Shown here piece by piece: positions 1-10,245 of a stretch of DNA of 64,000 nucleotides; position 1 is the first letter of the stretch, and every line of letters starts with the position of its first letter. A model generated the notes under the pieces. That model ran no database searches, had not been told where the DNA came from, and saw only the letters and a program-made list of their open reading frames with translations. The stretch covers positions 372,001-436,000 of the forward strand of contig NZ_JADLQN010000002.1 of assembly GCF_015477835.1 (NCBI RefSeq), read 5' to 3'. The translations under genes and the position numbers were made by a program. Origin of the DNA: Nocardia higoensis. GTDB lineage: Bacteria; Actinomycetota; Actinomycetes; Mycobacteriales; Mycobacteriaceae.

Positions 1-393
1 CATCCGCGAGGAGGAGAACCCGCGGCGGAATTCGCCGCGCTCCCAGTGCGCGAAGCTGCCCCAGCCCATGCTCGCGTCGAAGGACACCAGATAGGTGTGC
101 TCGCAGGCGAGCGGGCGGATGAGCGGCTCCGGCAGCGTCGTCGGGTCGGGCAGCCGGACCTGCCGGGTACAGACCACGGTCAGGCCGGGATAGCAGCCGA
201 TGTAGATCTCGTCGTCGGCCGGGCCCGCGCAGCCCGCCAGGGTCCCGGTCGTCTTCGGCGTGATCTCGTGATCCTCGAACAACTGCTTGGCCAGCGCCTG
301 GGCCGCCCCCTGGTCGGGTTCGCGGTGCTCGCGCAGGACGGCCGCCGGATCATCGGCGTCGACATACCAGAGCGTCGAGACTGTGGAGACCAT
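1..393 (-). CDS. DUF6928 family protein, 3' part cut off by window edge
   Basis: 131 codons are visible, starting at ATG 393 behind a GGGAGG site nine bases upstream; the gene continues beyond base 1. The N-terminus (MVSTVSTLWYVDADDP) and the later stretches YIGCYPGLTVVCTRQ and ACEHTYLVSFDASMGWG match the conserved actinobacterial DUF6928 family as I remember it. The function of that family is unknown. No signal peptide or membrane segment is visible in this part. The region in front (394-546) separates it from sepH, which is also on the minus strand. Family assignment is by recollection of sequence pattern and is moderately sure; reading frame and start are well supported. Confidence 0.7.
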   Translation of the reverse strand, partial: MVSTVSTLWYVDADDPAAVLREHREPDQGAAQALAKQLFEDHEITPKTTGTLAGCAGPADDEIYIGCYPGLTVVCTRQVRLPDPTTLPEPLIRPLACEHTYLVSFDASMGWGSFAHWERGEFRRGFSSSRM

Positions 394-546
394 CTACCGG
401 CACCTCCCGAGTGCTGAGCGAGCTACCTCGCTAACTACCCGCTACCGTACGTTCCCCTCCGATGTTCGGGTGAACGGATGATGGAAATGTACTTCCAGCG
501 GGTCGCTGCGGGGCCGAATCGGGTTCGTACCGGTGTGTCCCGAGGG

Positions 547-1626
547 TCAGTGGCCGGAGCTGCGCACTCCGAGCAACACATCCTCCCAGGACGGCATCGG
601 TGCCTTGCCGCGCTTGGCCCTGGCCGGCTTGGCCGCCGCCTTGGTGTCCTTCTCGGCGGGCTCGGGCGTGGTCTCGGCCGCGGGCGTCTTGACCGCGGGT
701 GCCGTGGCCGGAGCCTCGGCGGCGGGCGCCGGGGCCGCGATCTCGGCGGCCGGAGCGGACTCGGGGGCGGTGCCGTTCGATCCGCCGGTCTTCGGGGCGG
801 CAGGGACCGGCGGAGTCACCGGCGCGGCGGGAACGGCGGTGGCCGCGATCCCCGCGGGCACACCGCCACCGGCGGCCACCGCGCGCTTCTCGAAGTATTC
901 GTCGACCATCGGCGCGGCCTGCTTGGCCGGTCGTGCCGGCGGCGCGGCGACATCGCGGCGCGGCTCGAGGACCGGATCCTGCGGTGTGGTCACGTCGATC
1001 TCGGGCTCGGACGGCAGGATCGTGGCCAGCCCGCGCAGCGCGCGGCCGAAGTCGGGATCGATCAGATCCGAGGCCGGATCATCGAGCGGGGACACCGAGC
1101 CGCCGTGCGCGTCCGGCTGGTAGCGCCAGTGCGCGGCGATCTCCGAACGTCCGTTCTGCCACTGCAACTGGGCGACCCAGAAGCCCTTCTCGTCCTTCCA
1201 GGCGTCCCACTCGGCGTTCTCCAGAGTGTGCCCGCGCTCGGTGAAGGCGGCGGTGACCACCTCGATCAGGGTCGCCACCGCGGGGCCGTCGGCGCGTACC
1301 GGATGCGCCTTCTGGGCGAGTTCGGCCGCGCGGGCGCGCTCGAGCAACACCGGGTAGGCGAAGCGCTCCACGCGACTGGCGGGCATCCCCGACTCGGCGG
1401 TCACCTGCTCCACGGACGCGCCGGCACGGATACGGGCCTGAATATCGCGAGGACGCATAGACGCTTCCATTTCGATTTCGATCTGGCCGAACCGGGCAAG
1501 GTCGCCGCGCGCGGCGGCTCGGAGCTTGTCGTCCGCGGGAAGGCGGAACTTCTGACCGGATTCGGTGTCGACACACACGATGTGCGTGGAGTCGGGCGTC
1601 ACCCCGATCACACGAAGTTCACGCAC
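547..1626 (-). CDS. sepH: SepH-like septation protein (DUF3071), FtsZ-associated
   Basis: The 359-residue product starts at GTG 1626, seven bases after a perfect TAAGGAGGT; upstream codons to 1782 lack family similarity. Residues 1-90 form the DUF3071 region (VRELRVIGVTPDSTHIVCVD), with a helix-turn-helix-like segment near 58-90 (RPRDIQARIRAGASVEQV). Residues about 190-340 are an Ala/Pro/Glu-rich linker. The C-terminus carries PSWEDVLLG, resembling the short conserved tail motif of SepH proteins. In Streptomyces and mycobacteria SepH binds FtsZ and stimulates its assembly at division sites. It lies downstream of serC in the same direction, as in M. tuberculosis (Rv0884c-Rv0883c), but a terminator sits between them. 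Confidence 0.85.
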   Translation of the reverse strand: MRELRVIGVTPDSTHIVCVDTESGQKFRLPADDKLRAAARGDLARFGQIEIEMEASMRPRDIQARIRAGASVEQVTAESGMPASRVERFAYPVLLERARAAELAQKAHPVRADGPAVATLIEVVTAAFTERGHTLENAEWDAWKDEKGFWVAQLQWQNGRSEIAAHWRYQPDAHGGSVSPLDDPASDLIDPDFGRALRGLATILPSEPEIDVTTPQDPVLEPRRDVAAPPARPAKQAAPMVDEYFEKRAVAAGGGVPAGIAATAVPAAPVTPPVPAAPKTGGSNGTAPESAPAAEIAAPAPAAEAPATAPAVKTPAAETTPEPAEKDTKAAAKPARAKRGKAPMPSWEDVLLGVRSSGH

Positions 1627-1795
1627 CGCTACCTCCTTATCGCGCCGACTCGCGACACCGCCCACTGGTTCGCAACAGTAGTGCACACAACAGTGGTCCG
1701 GGGCAAGACACGCGGGCGGAAACTTCGGCGAAGTGGCGGAGAAGGCGCTAATGTTTGTGGATTTCGCAGCCGGGGAACGCACCCCGAAATCCTCG

Positions 1796-1838
1796 AAAAA
1801 CCTTGCAGCGCCGGACCGCTGGTGCGATCCGGCGCTGC
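1796..1838 (-). terminator. Rho-independent terminator of serC
   Basis: Perfect 11-bp inverted repeat (GCAGCGCCGGA at 1805-1815, TCCGGCGCTGC at 1828-1838) with a 12-nt loop. On the minus strand it is followed by AAGG and a TTTTT run (1796-1800). It lies 64 bases past the serC stop and 170 bases before the sepH start, so sepH probably has its own promoter. Confidence 0.8.
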
Positions 1839-1901
1839 GGGAGGCGGCGTGTCCGTCCCCGTCCTCGTCCGCCGAAAAGGGGACAGGACAGGGGAATCAG
1901 A

Positions 1902-3056
<1,155 letters not shown>

Positions 3057-3155
3057 TCACAGTGGGTGGGGGTCGGCGTGGCGGGGACACGCCGGGTCGG
3101 GGCCGGGTATGTGACCGGTGTCGCACGCATCGTCCGGGGACTAACGTATCCGCTC

Positions 3156-3860
3156 ATGGGCAAGGCGGCAGCGAACTCCCGATGGCGGCCGGGCCTCGGC
3201 CGTGGCCGAGGCCGCCGTCCGGCCGGTCTCACGGCCGAGGCACGGCGTGAACTCCTGCTGCGCGGTACTCCCGGCACGGCGGTCGTAATGGGTGTGCGAC
3301 CGGTCCGGCGGCGCTCGGCTCGGCCGTTCGCCGGGCAGGCCGCCCGCCGGATGGCCGCCCGGCGACCGGGCAGCGACGATCGCGAACGGGTATTACGGGT
3401 GCGCGTGCGCCTCGACGGCGAACTGCCCTACGAGACGACCGTCCGCCAGCCCGTGTCCCGCGCGGATCTGGCATCCATGCGCCCCGGTGACACCGTGCTG
3501 TGCCGGGTGGATCCCGGCGACCGGACCCGCGTCGTGCTGTACCTGGTCGACAACGGCGAGCAGGAGGCCACCAGTATGGCCCGCATCCTGCGCGACGGTC
3601 GCCGGGCCGAAGCGACCGTGCTGGCCGCCGCCCCGGTGGCCGCCGACTACGCGGGCCTGGCCGACCCGGTGCTGCGCCTGGATCTGGAATTGCGGGCCTG
3701 GGACGAGCCGCGACCGTGGCGGGTCCGGATCACCCAGCCGGTGCCACTGGTCGCGCTCGGGCTGGTCGACCTGGGCACCCGACTGCGGGCCGCGTTCTTC
3801 ACCGTCGATCGCGGCGAGTCGGTCGCCGTCGACTGGACGGCGTCACTGCGCGCCGAATGA
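3156..3860 (+). CDS. Conserved hypothetical protein, Arg-rich N-terminus
   Basis: The 234-residue product starts at ATG 3156 (MGKAAANSRW). The same frame is open far upstream but that part is antisense to serC. Residues 1-75 are very Arg/Gly-rich; after that a soluble alpha/beta-like sequence follows (RVLRVRVRLDGELPYETT, RPGDTVLCRVDPGDRTRVVL). The pattern of a strand-rich half ending in TVLCRVDPGD and a second similar half (LRLDLELRAW) suggests two related beta domains. I do not recognise the family. It sits alone between divergent serC and convergent FKBP, with a shared terminator behind it. Third-position GC bias supports real coding. Confidence 0.65.
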   Translation: MGKAAANSRWRPGLGRGRGRRPAGLTAEARRELLLRGTPGTAVVMGVRPVRRRSARPFAGQAARRMAARRPGSDDRERVLRVRVRLDGELPYETTVRQPVSRADLASMRPGDTVLCRVDPGDRTRVVLYLVDNGEQEATSMARILRDGRRAEATVLAAAPVAADYAGLADPVLRLDLELRAWDEPRPWRVRITQPVPLVALGLVDLGTRLRAAFFTVDRGESVAVDWTASLRAE

Positions 3861-3878
3861 ACCGGCCGCCGCGACGAG

Positions 3879-3916
3879 AAAGGCCCGCGTTCCGGAGCAC
3901 GGGACGCGGGCCTTTT
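3879..3916. terminator. Bidirectional terminator between convergent genes
   Basis: A 15-bp stem with a single G-T wobble (AAAGGCCCGCGTTCC at 3879-3893 against 3901-3915) and a 7-nt loop, followed by TTTT on the plus strand and by TTTC on the minus strand. It sits between the stop at 3860 (+) and the FKBP stop at 3931 (-), so it can serve both. Confidence 0.85.
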
Positions 3917-3930
3917 CCACGATGCGCGAG

Positions 3931-4290
3931 TTACTCTGCGCCGACCAGGTCGATCACGAAGACGAGGGTCTTGCCCGACAGCGGGTGACCGCCACCGGCC
4001 GGGCCGTAGGCCAGCTCCGGCGGGATGGTCAGCTGACGGCGGCCGCCGACCTTCATGCCGGGGATGCCGTCCTGCCAGCCCTGGATCAGGCCACGCAGCG
4101 GGAAGGTGATGGACTCGCCGCGGCTCCACGACGAGTCGAACTCCTCACCGGTCTCGAATTCGACGCCGACGTAGTGGACCTCGACGGTGCCGCCGGGCAC
4201 GGCCTCGGCGCCCTCGCCCACGATGATGTCCTTGATGACGAGCTCGGCGGGCGGCGGCCCGGCCTGGAATTCGACAACCGGCTTGGTCAT
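3931..4290 (-). CDS. FKBP-type peptidyl-prolyl cis-trans isomerase
   Basis: The 119-residue single-domain FKBP has no signal peptide, so it is cytosolic and isomerises Xaa-Pro bonds. Family landmarks in order: VHYVGVEFETGEEFDSS (residues about 39-54), ITFPLRGLIQGWQDGIPGMK (about 61-80) containing the conserved V/L-I-x-G-W core, RQLTIPPELAYG (about 85-96) and a closing LVFVIDLVGAE. Start ATG 4290. It lies 59 bases downstream of gltA in the same direction and may be co-transcribed with it; pairing of an FKBP with gltA is common in actinobacteria. Confidence 0.92.
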   Translation of the reverse strand: MTKPVVEFQAGPPPAELVIKDIIVGEGAEAVPGGTVEVHYVGVEFETGEEFDSSWSRGESITFPLRGLIQGWQDGIPGMKVGGRRQLTIPPELAYGPAGGGHPLSGKTLVFVIDLVGAE

Positions 4291-4349
4291 TCGCTATCCC
4301 CTTCGACAGTGAGTGCTGGAAACGTGACTGGTGTGTGACCCGTGGATCG

Positions 4350-5648
4350 TCAGCGCTCGGTGATCCGGGCGTAGTCACGGGCAGGGTAGCCCGTGTAGAT
4401 CTGACGCGGGCGGCCGATCTTCAGCGGCTCGCTGTGCATCTCGCGCCAGTGCGCGATCCAGCCGGGCAGCCGGCCCATCGCGAACAGCACGGTGAACATG
4501 CGGGTCGGGAAGCCCATCGCCTTGTAGATGACACCGGTGTAGAAGTCGACGTTCGGGTACAGGCGGCGCTCGACGAAGTAGTCGTCGGTGAGCGCGGCTT
4601 CCTCGAGCGCCTGGGCGATGTCGAACAGCTCGTCGTCGCCACCCAGCTTGCGCAGGATCGCGTCGGCGTGCTTCTTGGCGATCGCCGCGCGCGGGTCGTA
4701 GTTGCGGTAGACGCGGTGTCCGAAGCCCATGAGCTTCACGCCGTCTTCCTTGTTCTTGACCTTGCGGATGAACTCCTTGACATCGCCGCCCTGGGCCTTG
4801 ATGTCGTCGAGCATCTCCAGCACGGCCTGGTTGGCGCCGCCGTGCAGCGGACCCCACAGCGCGTTGATGCCGCCGGAGACCGAGGTGAACAGGTTGGCGT
4901 CGGAGGAGCCGACCAGGCGCACGGTGGAGGTGGAGCAGTTCTGCTCGTGATCGGCGTGCAGGATGAGCAGCATGTCCAGCGCGGCGGCGACCTCGGGGTC
5001 GACCTCGTAGGGCTCGGCCGGGAAGCCGAAGGTCATCCGCAGGAAGTTCTCGACCAGGGTCAGCGAGTTGTCCGGGTAGAGGAACGGCTGACCGACCGAC
5101 TTCTTGTAGGAGTAGGCCGCGATGGTGGGCAGCTTGGCCAGCAGGCGGATGGTGGACAGCTCGACCTGTTCGGGGTCACGCGGGTCCAGCGAGTCCTGGT
5201 AGTAGGCCGACAGCGCGTTGACCGCCGACGACAGCACCGGCATCGGGTGCGCGTTGCGCGGGAAGCCGTCGAAGAACCGCTTGAGATCCTCGTGCAGCAG
5301 GGTGTGGCGGCGGATCCGGTCGGTGAACTCGTCGAGCTGCGCCTGGGTGGGTAGCTCGCCGTAGATCAACAGGTAGCTGACCTCGATGAAGGTCGAGGAG
5401 TCCGCCAGCTGCTCGATCGGGTAGCCGCGGTAGCGCAGGATGCCCGCTTCGCCGTCGATGTAGGTGATCGCCGACTTGGTGGGCGCGGTGTTCATGAAAC
5501 CCGGGTCGTAGGTGACGTACCCGGTGCTGGCCAGCATCTTGCCCAGGTCGACACCGTGGTTGCCTTCGGTGGCCTCGGTGATCGTCATGGCGTATTCGCC
5601 GCCGGGGTAGCTCAATACCGGCTTGGCGTCGTTGTGGTTCTCGGGCAC
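4350..5648 (-). CDS. gltA: Citrate synthase, main type II-like enzyme
   Basis: The 432-residue product condenses oxaloacetate and acetyl-CoA to citrate in the TCA cycle. The catalytic triad is visible: H269 in WGPLHGGANQ, H311 in [14 protein letters not shown] and D368 in YPNVDFYTG. Its length and the N-terminal beta-rich extension (residues 1-70) match the GltA2 form of M. tuberculosis (Rv0896) rather than the short CitA form. Start is GTG 5648, preceded on the minus strand by GAGAGGGATCC. A second, shorter citrate synthase lies at 7145. Confidence 0.95.
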   Translation of the reverse strand: MPENHNDAKPVLSYPGGEYAMTITEATEGNHGVDLGKMLASTGYVTYDPGFMNTAPTKSAITYIDGEAGILRYRGYPIEQLADSSTFIEVSYLLIYGELPTQAQLDEFTDRIRRHTLLHEDLKRFFDGFPRNAHPMPVLSSAVNALSAYYQDSLDPRDPEQVELSTIRLLAKLPTIAAYSYKKSVGQPFLYPDNSLTLVENFLRMTFGFPAEPYEVDPEVAAALDMLLILHADHEQNCSTSTVRLVGSSDANLFTSVSGGINALWGPLHGGANQAVLEMLDDIKAQGGDVKEFIRKVKNKEDGVKLMGFGHRVYRNYDPRAAIAKKHADAILRKLGGDDELFDIAQALEEAALTDDYFVERRLYPNVDFYTGVIYKAMGFPTRMFTVLFAMGRLPGWIAHWREMHSEPLKIGRPRQIYTGYPARDYARITER

Positions 5649-6242
5649 GGAAGGATCCCTCTCAGGCTAGGACCGTCGGCATCGGAGTGCGGTCGGCACG
5701 GCGGTGCGATCACTTAGACGCTAGTCGCTGACGCGAGTTCCTTCGGCACGAGGGTGCGCTGCACGGGGTGCCCGGCCACCGTGCGGCGCGGCGCCTTCGA
5801 CTACGCCCCCGGTGGGCGGGGGAGGGAGGGGAGGAACGGCGGGCGGGCTCGCCGGGACCAGGTCCGCCGCGCGGGTATCCGTGGCGAACATACCCGCTCC
5901 GCTCACAATCGGCACGGTCGTCGGGTGAGTACCGGCCGGTAACCGGATTTCCCTGGTGGCAGGCCGTCGTCTCGGTGGTAGAACGGTGCGCGAGCAGCAC
6001 CGGGTGGGGTCGTGCGAAAGGCGCTGTCGCGCTGTGTCCGGCGCCCCCGCGGCGATGCTGCGTGCCTGCCGGAATCGCTCCCCGCCCGATGCTCGCCGGC
6101 GCGTCGGCCCGCGGTCGGCGAGGCCGCGGGAAGCGCGCCGACCCGCAGCAGTACCCGGGCCGTCGACGAGAGAAACCGTGGCAAATATCACGCGAATGTC
6201 ACGGGGGCGGATATCGGCGTCAGTGCGGATGACGCGAGTACG
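5649..6242. other. 594-bp gap between gltA and pdxH; no gene seen
   Basis: Upstream region of gltA. No open frame here has convincing start, codon bias or family similarity. A perfect 12-bp palindrome TACCGGCCGGTA lies at 5930-5941, about 280 bp before the gltA start; it could be a protein site but nothing identifies the regulator. The gltA promoter must lie in the right-to-left direction in this stretch. Confidence 0.5.
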
Positions 6243-7010
6243 TCAGGGCTGGAGCCGCTCGGCGCGCATGCCGCCGGGCTCGACGCGCATACGGACCCGG
6301 TTGTGCAGCCTGCCCTGGCGGCCCTGCCAGAACTCCACCTCCTCGGGGCGCAACAGGAATCCGCCCCAGTGCGGGGGCACCGGGATCTCGTCGGTTCCCG
6401 CGAATCGCTCGGTGGTCTCGATCAGTGCCCGGTCCAGCTCGGCGCGGGATGCGATCGGCCGCGACTGCTGGGAGGCCCAGGCGCCGAGCTGGGAGTCACG
6501 GGGTCGCGAACGCCAATACACCCGCGTCTGCTCGGCGCTCACCCGCTCCACCGGCCCGCGCAGGTGCACCTGTCTGGCCAGGGTCGGCCACACGAAGGTG
6601 ATCGCCGCGTAGGGCACCTCGCGCAGTTGCCTGCCCTTGGCGCTGTCGTAATTCGTGTAAAAGGTCACACCTTCCGGCGAGAGGCCTTTACACAGCACGG
6701 TTCGCGACGACGGTCTCGGCACCCCGTCGACCATCGAGACGGTCGCCAGCACCATCGCGTTGGGCTCCGCGACGCCCACCGCGGTCGCCTGCTCGATCCA
6801 GTTGCGCAACAACGGCTCCCAGCCGCCTGCCAACCAGGTCTCGTCGAGATCGACGTCCTCGCCGGAGCCGAAGGGCACCCCGGTGTAGTCCACGCGCATG
6901 GCGGCCAGGTCGGCAGCCACCTGTCGCAGGGTCGCCTCCAGGTTCGTCGGCTGCCCGGTCCCGTCGTCGGACCGGTCGGCGTGGGGCGGGGAATTGTGCA
7001 GGTCAGCCAT
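6243..7010 (-). CDS. pdxH: Pyridoxamine 5'-phosphate oxidase
   Basis: The 255-residue FMN enzyme oxidises pyridoxine/pyridoxamine phosphate to PLP. Signatures: [20 protein letters not shown] (FMN phosphate and isoalloxazine contacts), [17 protein letters not shown], the [12 protein letters not shown] segment, and the C-terminal PDX family block ending [20 protein letters not shown]. Start chosen at ATG 7010 (MADLHNS); an in-frame extension to 7079 lacks family similarity. A later start near MRVDYTG would give the core length of about 220. It is divergent from citA with 134 bp between; PLP made here is the cofactor of SerC nearby, though co-regulation is not shown. Confidence 0.93.
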   Translation of the reverse strand: MADLHNSPPHADRSDDGTGQPTNLEATLRQVAADLAAMRVDYTGVPFGSGEDVDLDETWLAGGWEPLLRNWIEQATAVGVAEPNAMVLATVSMVDGVPRPSSRTVLCKGLSPEGVTFYTNYDSAKGRQLREVPYAAITFVWPTLARQVHLRGPVERVSAEQTRVYWRSRPRDSQLGAWASQQSRPIASRAELDRALIETTERFAGTDEIPVPPHWGGFLLRPEEVEFWQGRQGRLHNRVRMRVEPGGMRAERLQP

Positions 7011-7144
7011 GGGGCAGACGTTACTCCGCGGTAGCGGGGAGATAGGGTGCTGGTGATCGGCATGGGCTCGGCGAAGCACCCACCTCGGCGAGGCCTCATG
7101 CGCCCTCGCAGGACATGCGACCGAAGTGCAAGGAGAGTCACACC

Positions 7145-8293
7145 ATGACTACCAGCCCCGCGGTATCCGGTGGAAACGCTGCCGTTCCGGATGATTTCGT
7201 CAGTGGTCTCGAGGGCGTGGTGGCCTTCACGACCGATATCGCCGAACCCGACAAGGACGGTGGCGCGCTGCGCTACCGGGGCGTCGACATCGAGGATCTG
7301 GTCGGCAGCCGGGTGACCTTCGGCGACGTGTGGGCACTGCTGGTCGACGGCGAGTTCGGGCACGGCCTGCCGCCCGCGGAGCCCTTCCCGCTGCCGGTGC
7401 ACACCGGCGACGTGCGCGTCGACGTGCAGGCCGGCCTGGCCATGCTGGCTCCGATCTGGGGATACCAGCCGCTGCTGGACATCGACGACGCCACCGCGAG
7501 GGACAACCTGGCGCGCGCCTCGGTGATGGCGCTGTCGTATGTGGCGCAGTCCGCGCGCGGCATCTACCAGCCCGCCGTCCCGCAGAAGACCATCGACGAG
7601 TGCACGACGGTCACCGAGCGTTTCATGACCCGATGGAAGGGTGACCCGGATCCGCGCCACACCGAGGCCATCGACGCCTACTGGGTCTCGGCAGCCGAGC
7701 ACGGCATGAACGCCTCCACCTTCACCGCCCGGGTGATCGCCTCCACCGGTGCCGACGTGGCGGCCGCGCTGTCCGGCGCGATCGGCGCGATGTCGGGCCC
7801 GCTGCACGGCGGCGCCCCGGCCCGCGTGCTGCCGATGATCGAAGAGGTCGAGAAGAGCGGCGACGCCCGCGCGTTGGTCAAGGGCATCCTGGACCGCAAG
7901 GAGAAGCTGATGGGCTTCGGTCACCGGGTCTACCGGGCCGAGGATCCCCGCGCCCGCGTGCTGCGCGCCACCGCCGAGCGGCTGGCCGCCCCGCGCTTCG
8001 AGGTCGCCGCCGCGCTCGAGCAGGCGGCGCTGGCCGAGCTGCGTGAGCGCCGCCCGGATCGCGCCATCGAGACCAATGTCGAGTTCTGGGCGGCGGTCAT
8101 CCTCGACTTCGCCGAGGTGCCCGCGCACATGATGCCCGCCATGTTCACCTGTGGCCGGACCGCGGGTTGGTGCGCGCACATCCTGGAGCAGAAGCGTCTG
8201 GGCAAGCTGGTCCGCCCGGCCGCCATCTACACCGGCCCGGGGCCGCGCAAGCCCGAAGAGGTCGCGGGCTGGTCGAGCGTCGGCCACGCCTGA
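7145..8293 (+). CDS. citA: Citrate synthase 2, short CitA-type
   Basis: The 382-residue product starts at ATG 7145 with AAGGAGAG about eight bases upstream. Active-site histidines are H221 (GPLHGGAP) and H260 ([15 protein letters not shown]). Where the third catalytic residue is aspartate in GltA (NVDFY), this protein has NVEFW, a glutamate. The C-terminal block [16 protein letters not shown] is typical of the CitA/Rv0889c branch. It may act as a second citrate synthase or as a methylcitrate synthase; the sequence alone does not decide. A long hairpin lies behind it, before convergent prrB. Confidence 0.88.
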   Translation: MTTSPAVSGGNAAVPDDFVSGLEGVVAFTTDIAEPDKDGGALRYRGVDIEDLVGSRVTFGDVWALLVDGEFGHGLPPAEPFPLPVHTGDVRVDVQAGLAMLAPIWGYQPLLDIDDATARDNLARASVMALSYVAQSARGIYQPAVPQKTIDECTTVTERFMTRWKGDPDPRHTEAIDAYWVSAAEHGMNASTFTARVIASTGADVAAALSGAIGAMSGPLHGGAPARVLPMIEEVEKSGDARALVKGILDRKEKLMGFGHRVYRAEDPRARVLRATAERLAAPRFEVAAALEQAALAELRERRPDRAIETNVEFWAAVILDFAEVPAHMMPAMFTCGRTAGWCAHILEQKRLGKLVRPAAIYTGPGPRKPEEVAGWSSVGHA

Positions 8294-8448
8294 GGCAGGG
8301 CCGCCCGCGCCGGGCTCGTCTCCGCCACCCGACCGGATCGGGGGACGTCGAGCCCGATGGCGGACCGCGGAATGCCACCGCGCATCGGCAGCCCGCCACT
8401 GCCTCACCCGTCCGCGGGACCGACGCGGGGACACGGCGAGCCGCTGAT

Positions 8449-8494
8449 CGACGCCGCGGGCGCACCGGTCCGGACCGGTGCGCCCGCGGCGTCG
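8449..8494. terminator. Perfect 46-nt palindrome, probable bidirectional terminator
   Basis: Two 23-base arms meet with no spacer, centre at 8471/8472 (CCGGTCC meeting GGACCGG). No T-run follows on either strand, so it differs from a classical intrinsic terminator, but its place between two convergent genes fits transcription arrest. Because the arms are symmetric, both strands encode the same peptide fragments here. Confidence 0.6.
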
Positions 8495-8520
8495 CACAGG
8501 TCCGAAGCGCGGACAGGGCT

Positions 8521-8712
8521 CGGGTGCGTACGACGGGCCTGCGGCAGGGCGCGCGCTGGGCCATCGGGTCCGAATACGTCTGACGGCGTGAATCCGGGAT
8601 CGGGTGCGACACTACGGGCGGCGGCGGAATGCGCTGGCCATCCGGATCGGGTGCGCACATCGGGTGCGCACGACGACCCGCGGCAGAGTGCGCTCGCGCA
8701 TCGAGATCGAAT
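8521..8712. repeat. Three degenerate direct repeats of about 55-80 bp
   Basis: Copies begin at 8521, 8601 and 8661, each opening CGGGTGCG followed by a variable base and AC, then GCGGC(A/G)G, GCGC and ATCG-type blocks; copies 1 and 3 also end in (T/C)CGAAT. Identity is partial, with small gaps. No coding meaning is evident. Confidence 0.4.
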
Positions 8713-8823
8713 TCTTCCGGGGGCCGGACTTCTGGGCGCGATATCCGGCCGGGTTCGGAGAAACTCCGGAATTCGGTGTGGCGTGCGGATTCGTGCGTGG
8801 TGCGGAGGCAGTGCGGAAAACGC

Positions 8824-10245
8824 TCAGTGCGAACGCCCGGCGGGCGAATCCGATTGCGCGGAGAACGAATTGCCCGGGCGTTGCGGTAATTCGAGCACCA
8901 AGCGCACGCCGCCCAGGGGACTGTCGGTGAAATAGGCTCGACCGCCGTGCAATTGAGCCTGCTGCGCGACGAGAGCGAGCCCCAGTCCGGAGCCGCCTTT
9001 ACCGGCTCGGCGGCCGCGCCGGAAACGCTCGAACACCGATTCCCGTTCGTCGAGGGGCAATCCGCTGCCGTTGTCGTCGACGGCTATCACCACCGTTCCG
9101 TCATCGACGCGGTGCGCGTGTACCTCGGCCTCGGTCGCGCCGCCGTGTTTCACCGAATTCGCGAGCGCGTTGTCGACCGCCAGCCGTAGCCCGGCGGGCA
9201 GGCCGCGGGTCACCAGATCGGCGTCGGCGTCGATGCGCACCGTGAGGCCGGGGAAATGCCGCATCGCGTCGTGGGCGGCTTGGTCGCACAGGTCGCCCAC
9301 ATCGGTGTCCACATGGTCGCGGTCCTGGGTGAGATCGCCGGTGGCCAACCGTTCCAGCGCCGCCAGGGTGGCCTCCACCCGAGCTTGGCCGCGTTGCAGG
9401 TCGGCGAGGATCTCGGCGCGCTGCTCCGCGGTCAGCTCGAGGGTCCGCAGCACCTCGAGGTCGGTGCGCATGGCGGTCAGCGGGGTGCGCAGTTCGTGGG
9501 CGGAGGCAGCGGCGAAATCGCGGGCCGTGGCCAGCGCGGCGGCGGTCTCGGCCTGGGCCTGGTCCACGCGCGCCAGCATGGTGTTCACCGCCTCGGCCAA
9601 GCGCTCGGCCTCCCGCACGCCGGAGCCGTCCACCGGCGACCACGCGGGCTCGGGACCGCCGAAAGCCGTGCGCGCGCCGACCCGTTCGGTGAGATCGACG
9701 ATCGGGCGCACCGCCCGCCCGGCGAACAGCCAGCCCAGCGCCGCCGCGGCGGCCACCGCCAGCAGCGCGCCGCCGACCACCCTGCGTTGCTGTTCAGCGG
9801 TGACCCGCGCGGCCTCGTCGGCCGGAATACCCAGCGAGACAGTGCGTCCGGTGGGTTGGTTCTCGGTGGTGGTGAGGACCCGGTACCTGGTGCCCGCCAC
9901 GGTGACGGTGCGCGAGCCCACCGGTAGGTCGGGCAGGAGCACCGAACTGCTCGCGAGCACCTCGCCGCCCTCACGCACCGTGACCGCCATGTCGTCGCCC
10001 AGCCCCGTCAGGCCGAGCACGCCGACCGCGATCACCGGATTGATGAGTACCAGCCGAGAGGCCACCGCGAGCTGCTGGTCGCTCTGCTGCAGGTTGATGC
10101 GCTCGATGGCGCGCACGGCGACCGCGCTGACCAGCAGCACCAGGATCACCGCACCGGCGGCCGCCGCGCCCGCGACCCGGGTGCGCAGGGAGAACGTCCG
10201 GCGCTTGCGGCCGGTGCGGTTGCGCCGGGCGGCGGACGGACTCAC
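8824..10245 (-). CDS. prrB: PrrB-like sensor histidine kinase
   Basis: The 473-residue membrane kinase has TM1 at about 25-48, a sensor loop to about 156, TM2 at about 157-176, HAMP, then the phosphoacceptor H250 in [13 protein letters not shown], an N-box (LANSVKHG), G1 (DDNGSGLP) and G2 ([11 protein letters not shown]). It phosphorylates the partner regulator encoded just upstream. Its GTG start overlaps the prrA stop by four bases (GTGA), indicating translational coupling. M. tuberculosis PrrB (Rv0902c), involved in early adaptation inside macrophages and viability, has the same arrangement. What it senses here is not visible. Confidence 0.9.
   Translation of the reverse strand: MSPSAARRNRTGRKRRTFSLRTRVAGAAAAGAVILVLLVSAVAVRAIERINLQQSDQQLAVASRLVLINPVIAVGVLGLTGLGDDMAVTVREGGEVLASSSVLLPDLPVGSRTVTVAGTRYRVLTTTENQPTGRTVSLGIPADEAARVTAEQQRRVVGGALLAVAAAAALGWLFAGRAVRPIVDLTERVGARTAFGGPEPAWSPVDGSGVREAERLAEAVNTMLARVDQAQAETAAALATARDFAAASAHELRTPLTAMRTDLEVLRTLELTAEQRAEILADLQRGQARVEATLAALERLATGDLTQDRDHVDTDVGDLCDQAAHDAMRHFPGLTVRIDADADLVTRGLPAGLRLAVDNALANSVKHGGATEAEVHAHRVDDGTVVIAVDDNGSGLPLDERESVFERFRRGRRAGKGGSGLGLALVAQQAQLHGGRAYFTDSPLGGVRLVLELPQRPGNSFSAQSDSPAGRSH

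Larger units (their letters stand above)
8294..8823. other. 530-bp gap between convergent citA and prrB
   Basis: No gene is visible. The stretch holds a perfect 46-nt palindrome (8449-8494) and three degenerate repeats beginning CGGGTGCG (8521, 8601, 8661), both listed separately. The last 100 bases are less GC-rich than the rest. Confidence 0.6.

Noticed and set aside
5721..6191. A 156-codon minus-strand frame in the gltA upstream gap
   Set aside because: There is no ribosome site and no family pattern; the sequence is Arg/Pro-rich as expected from composition.
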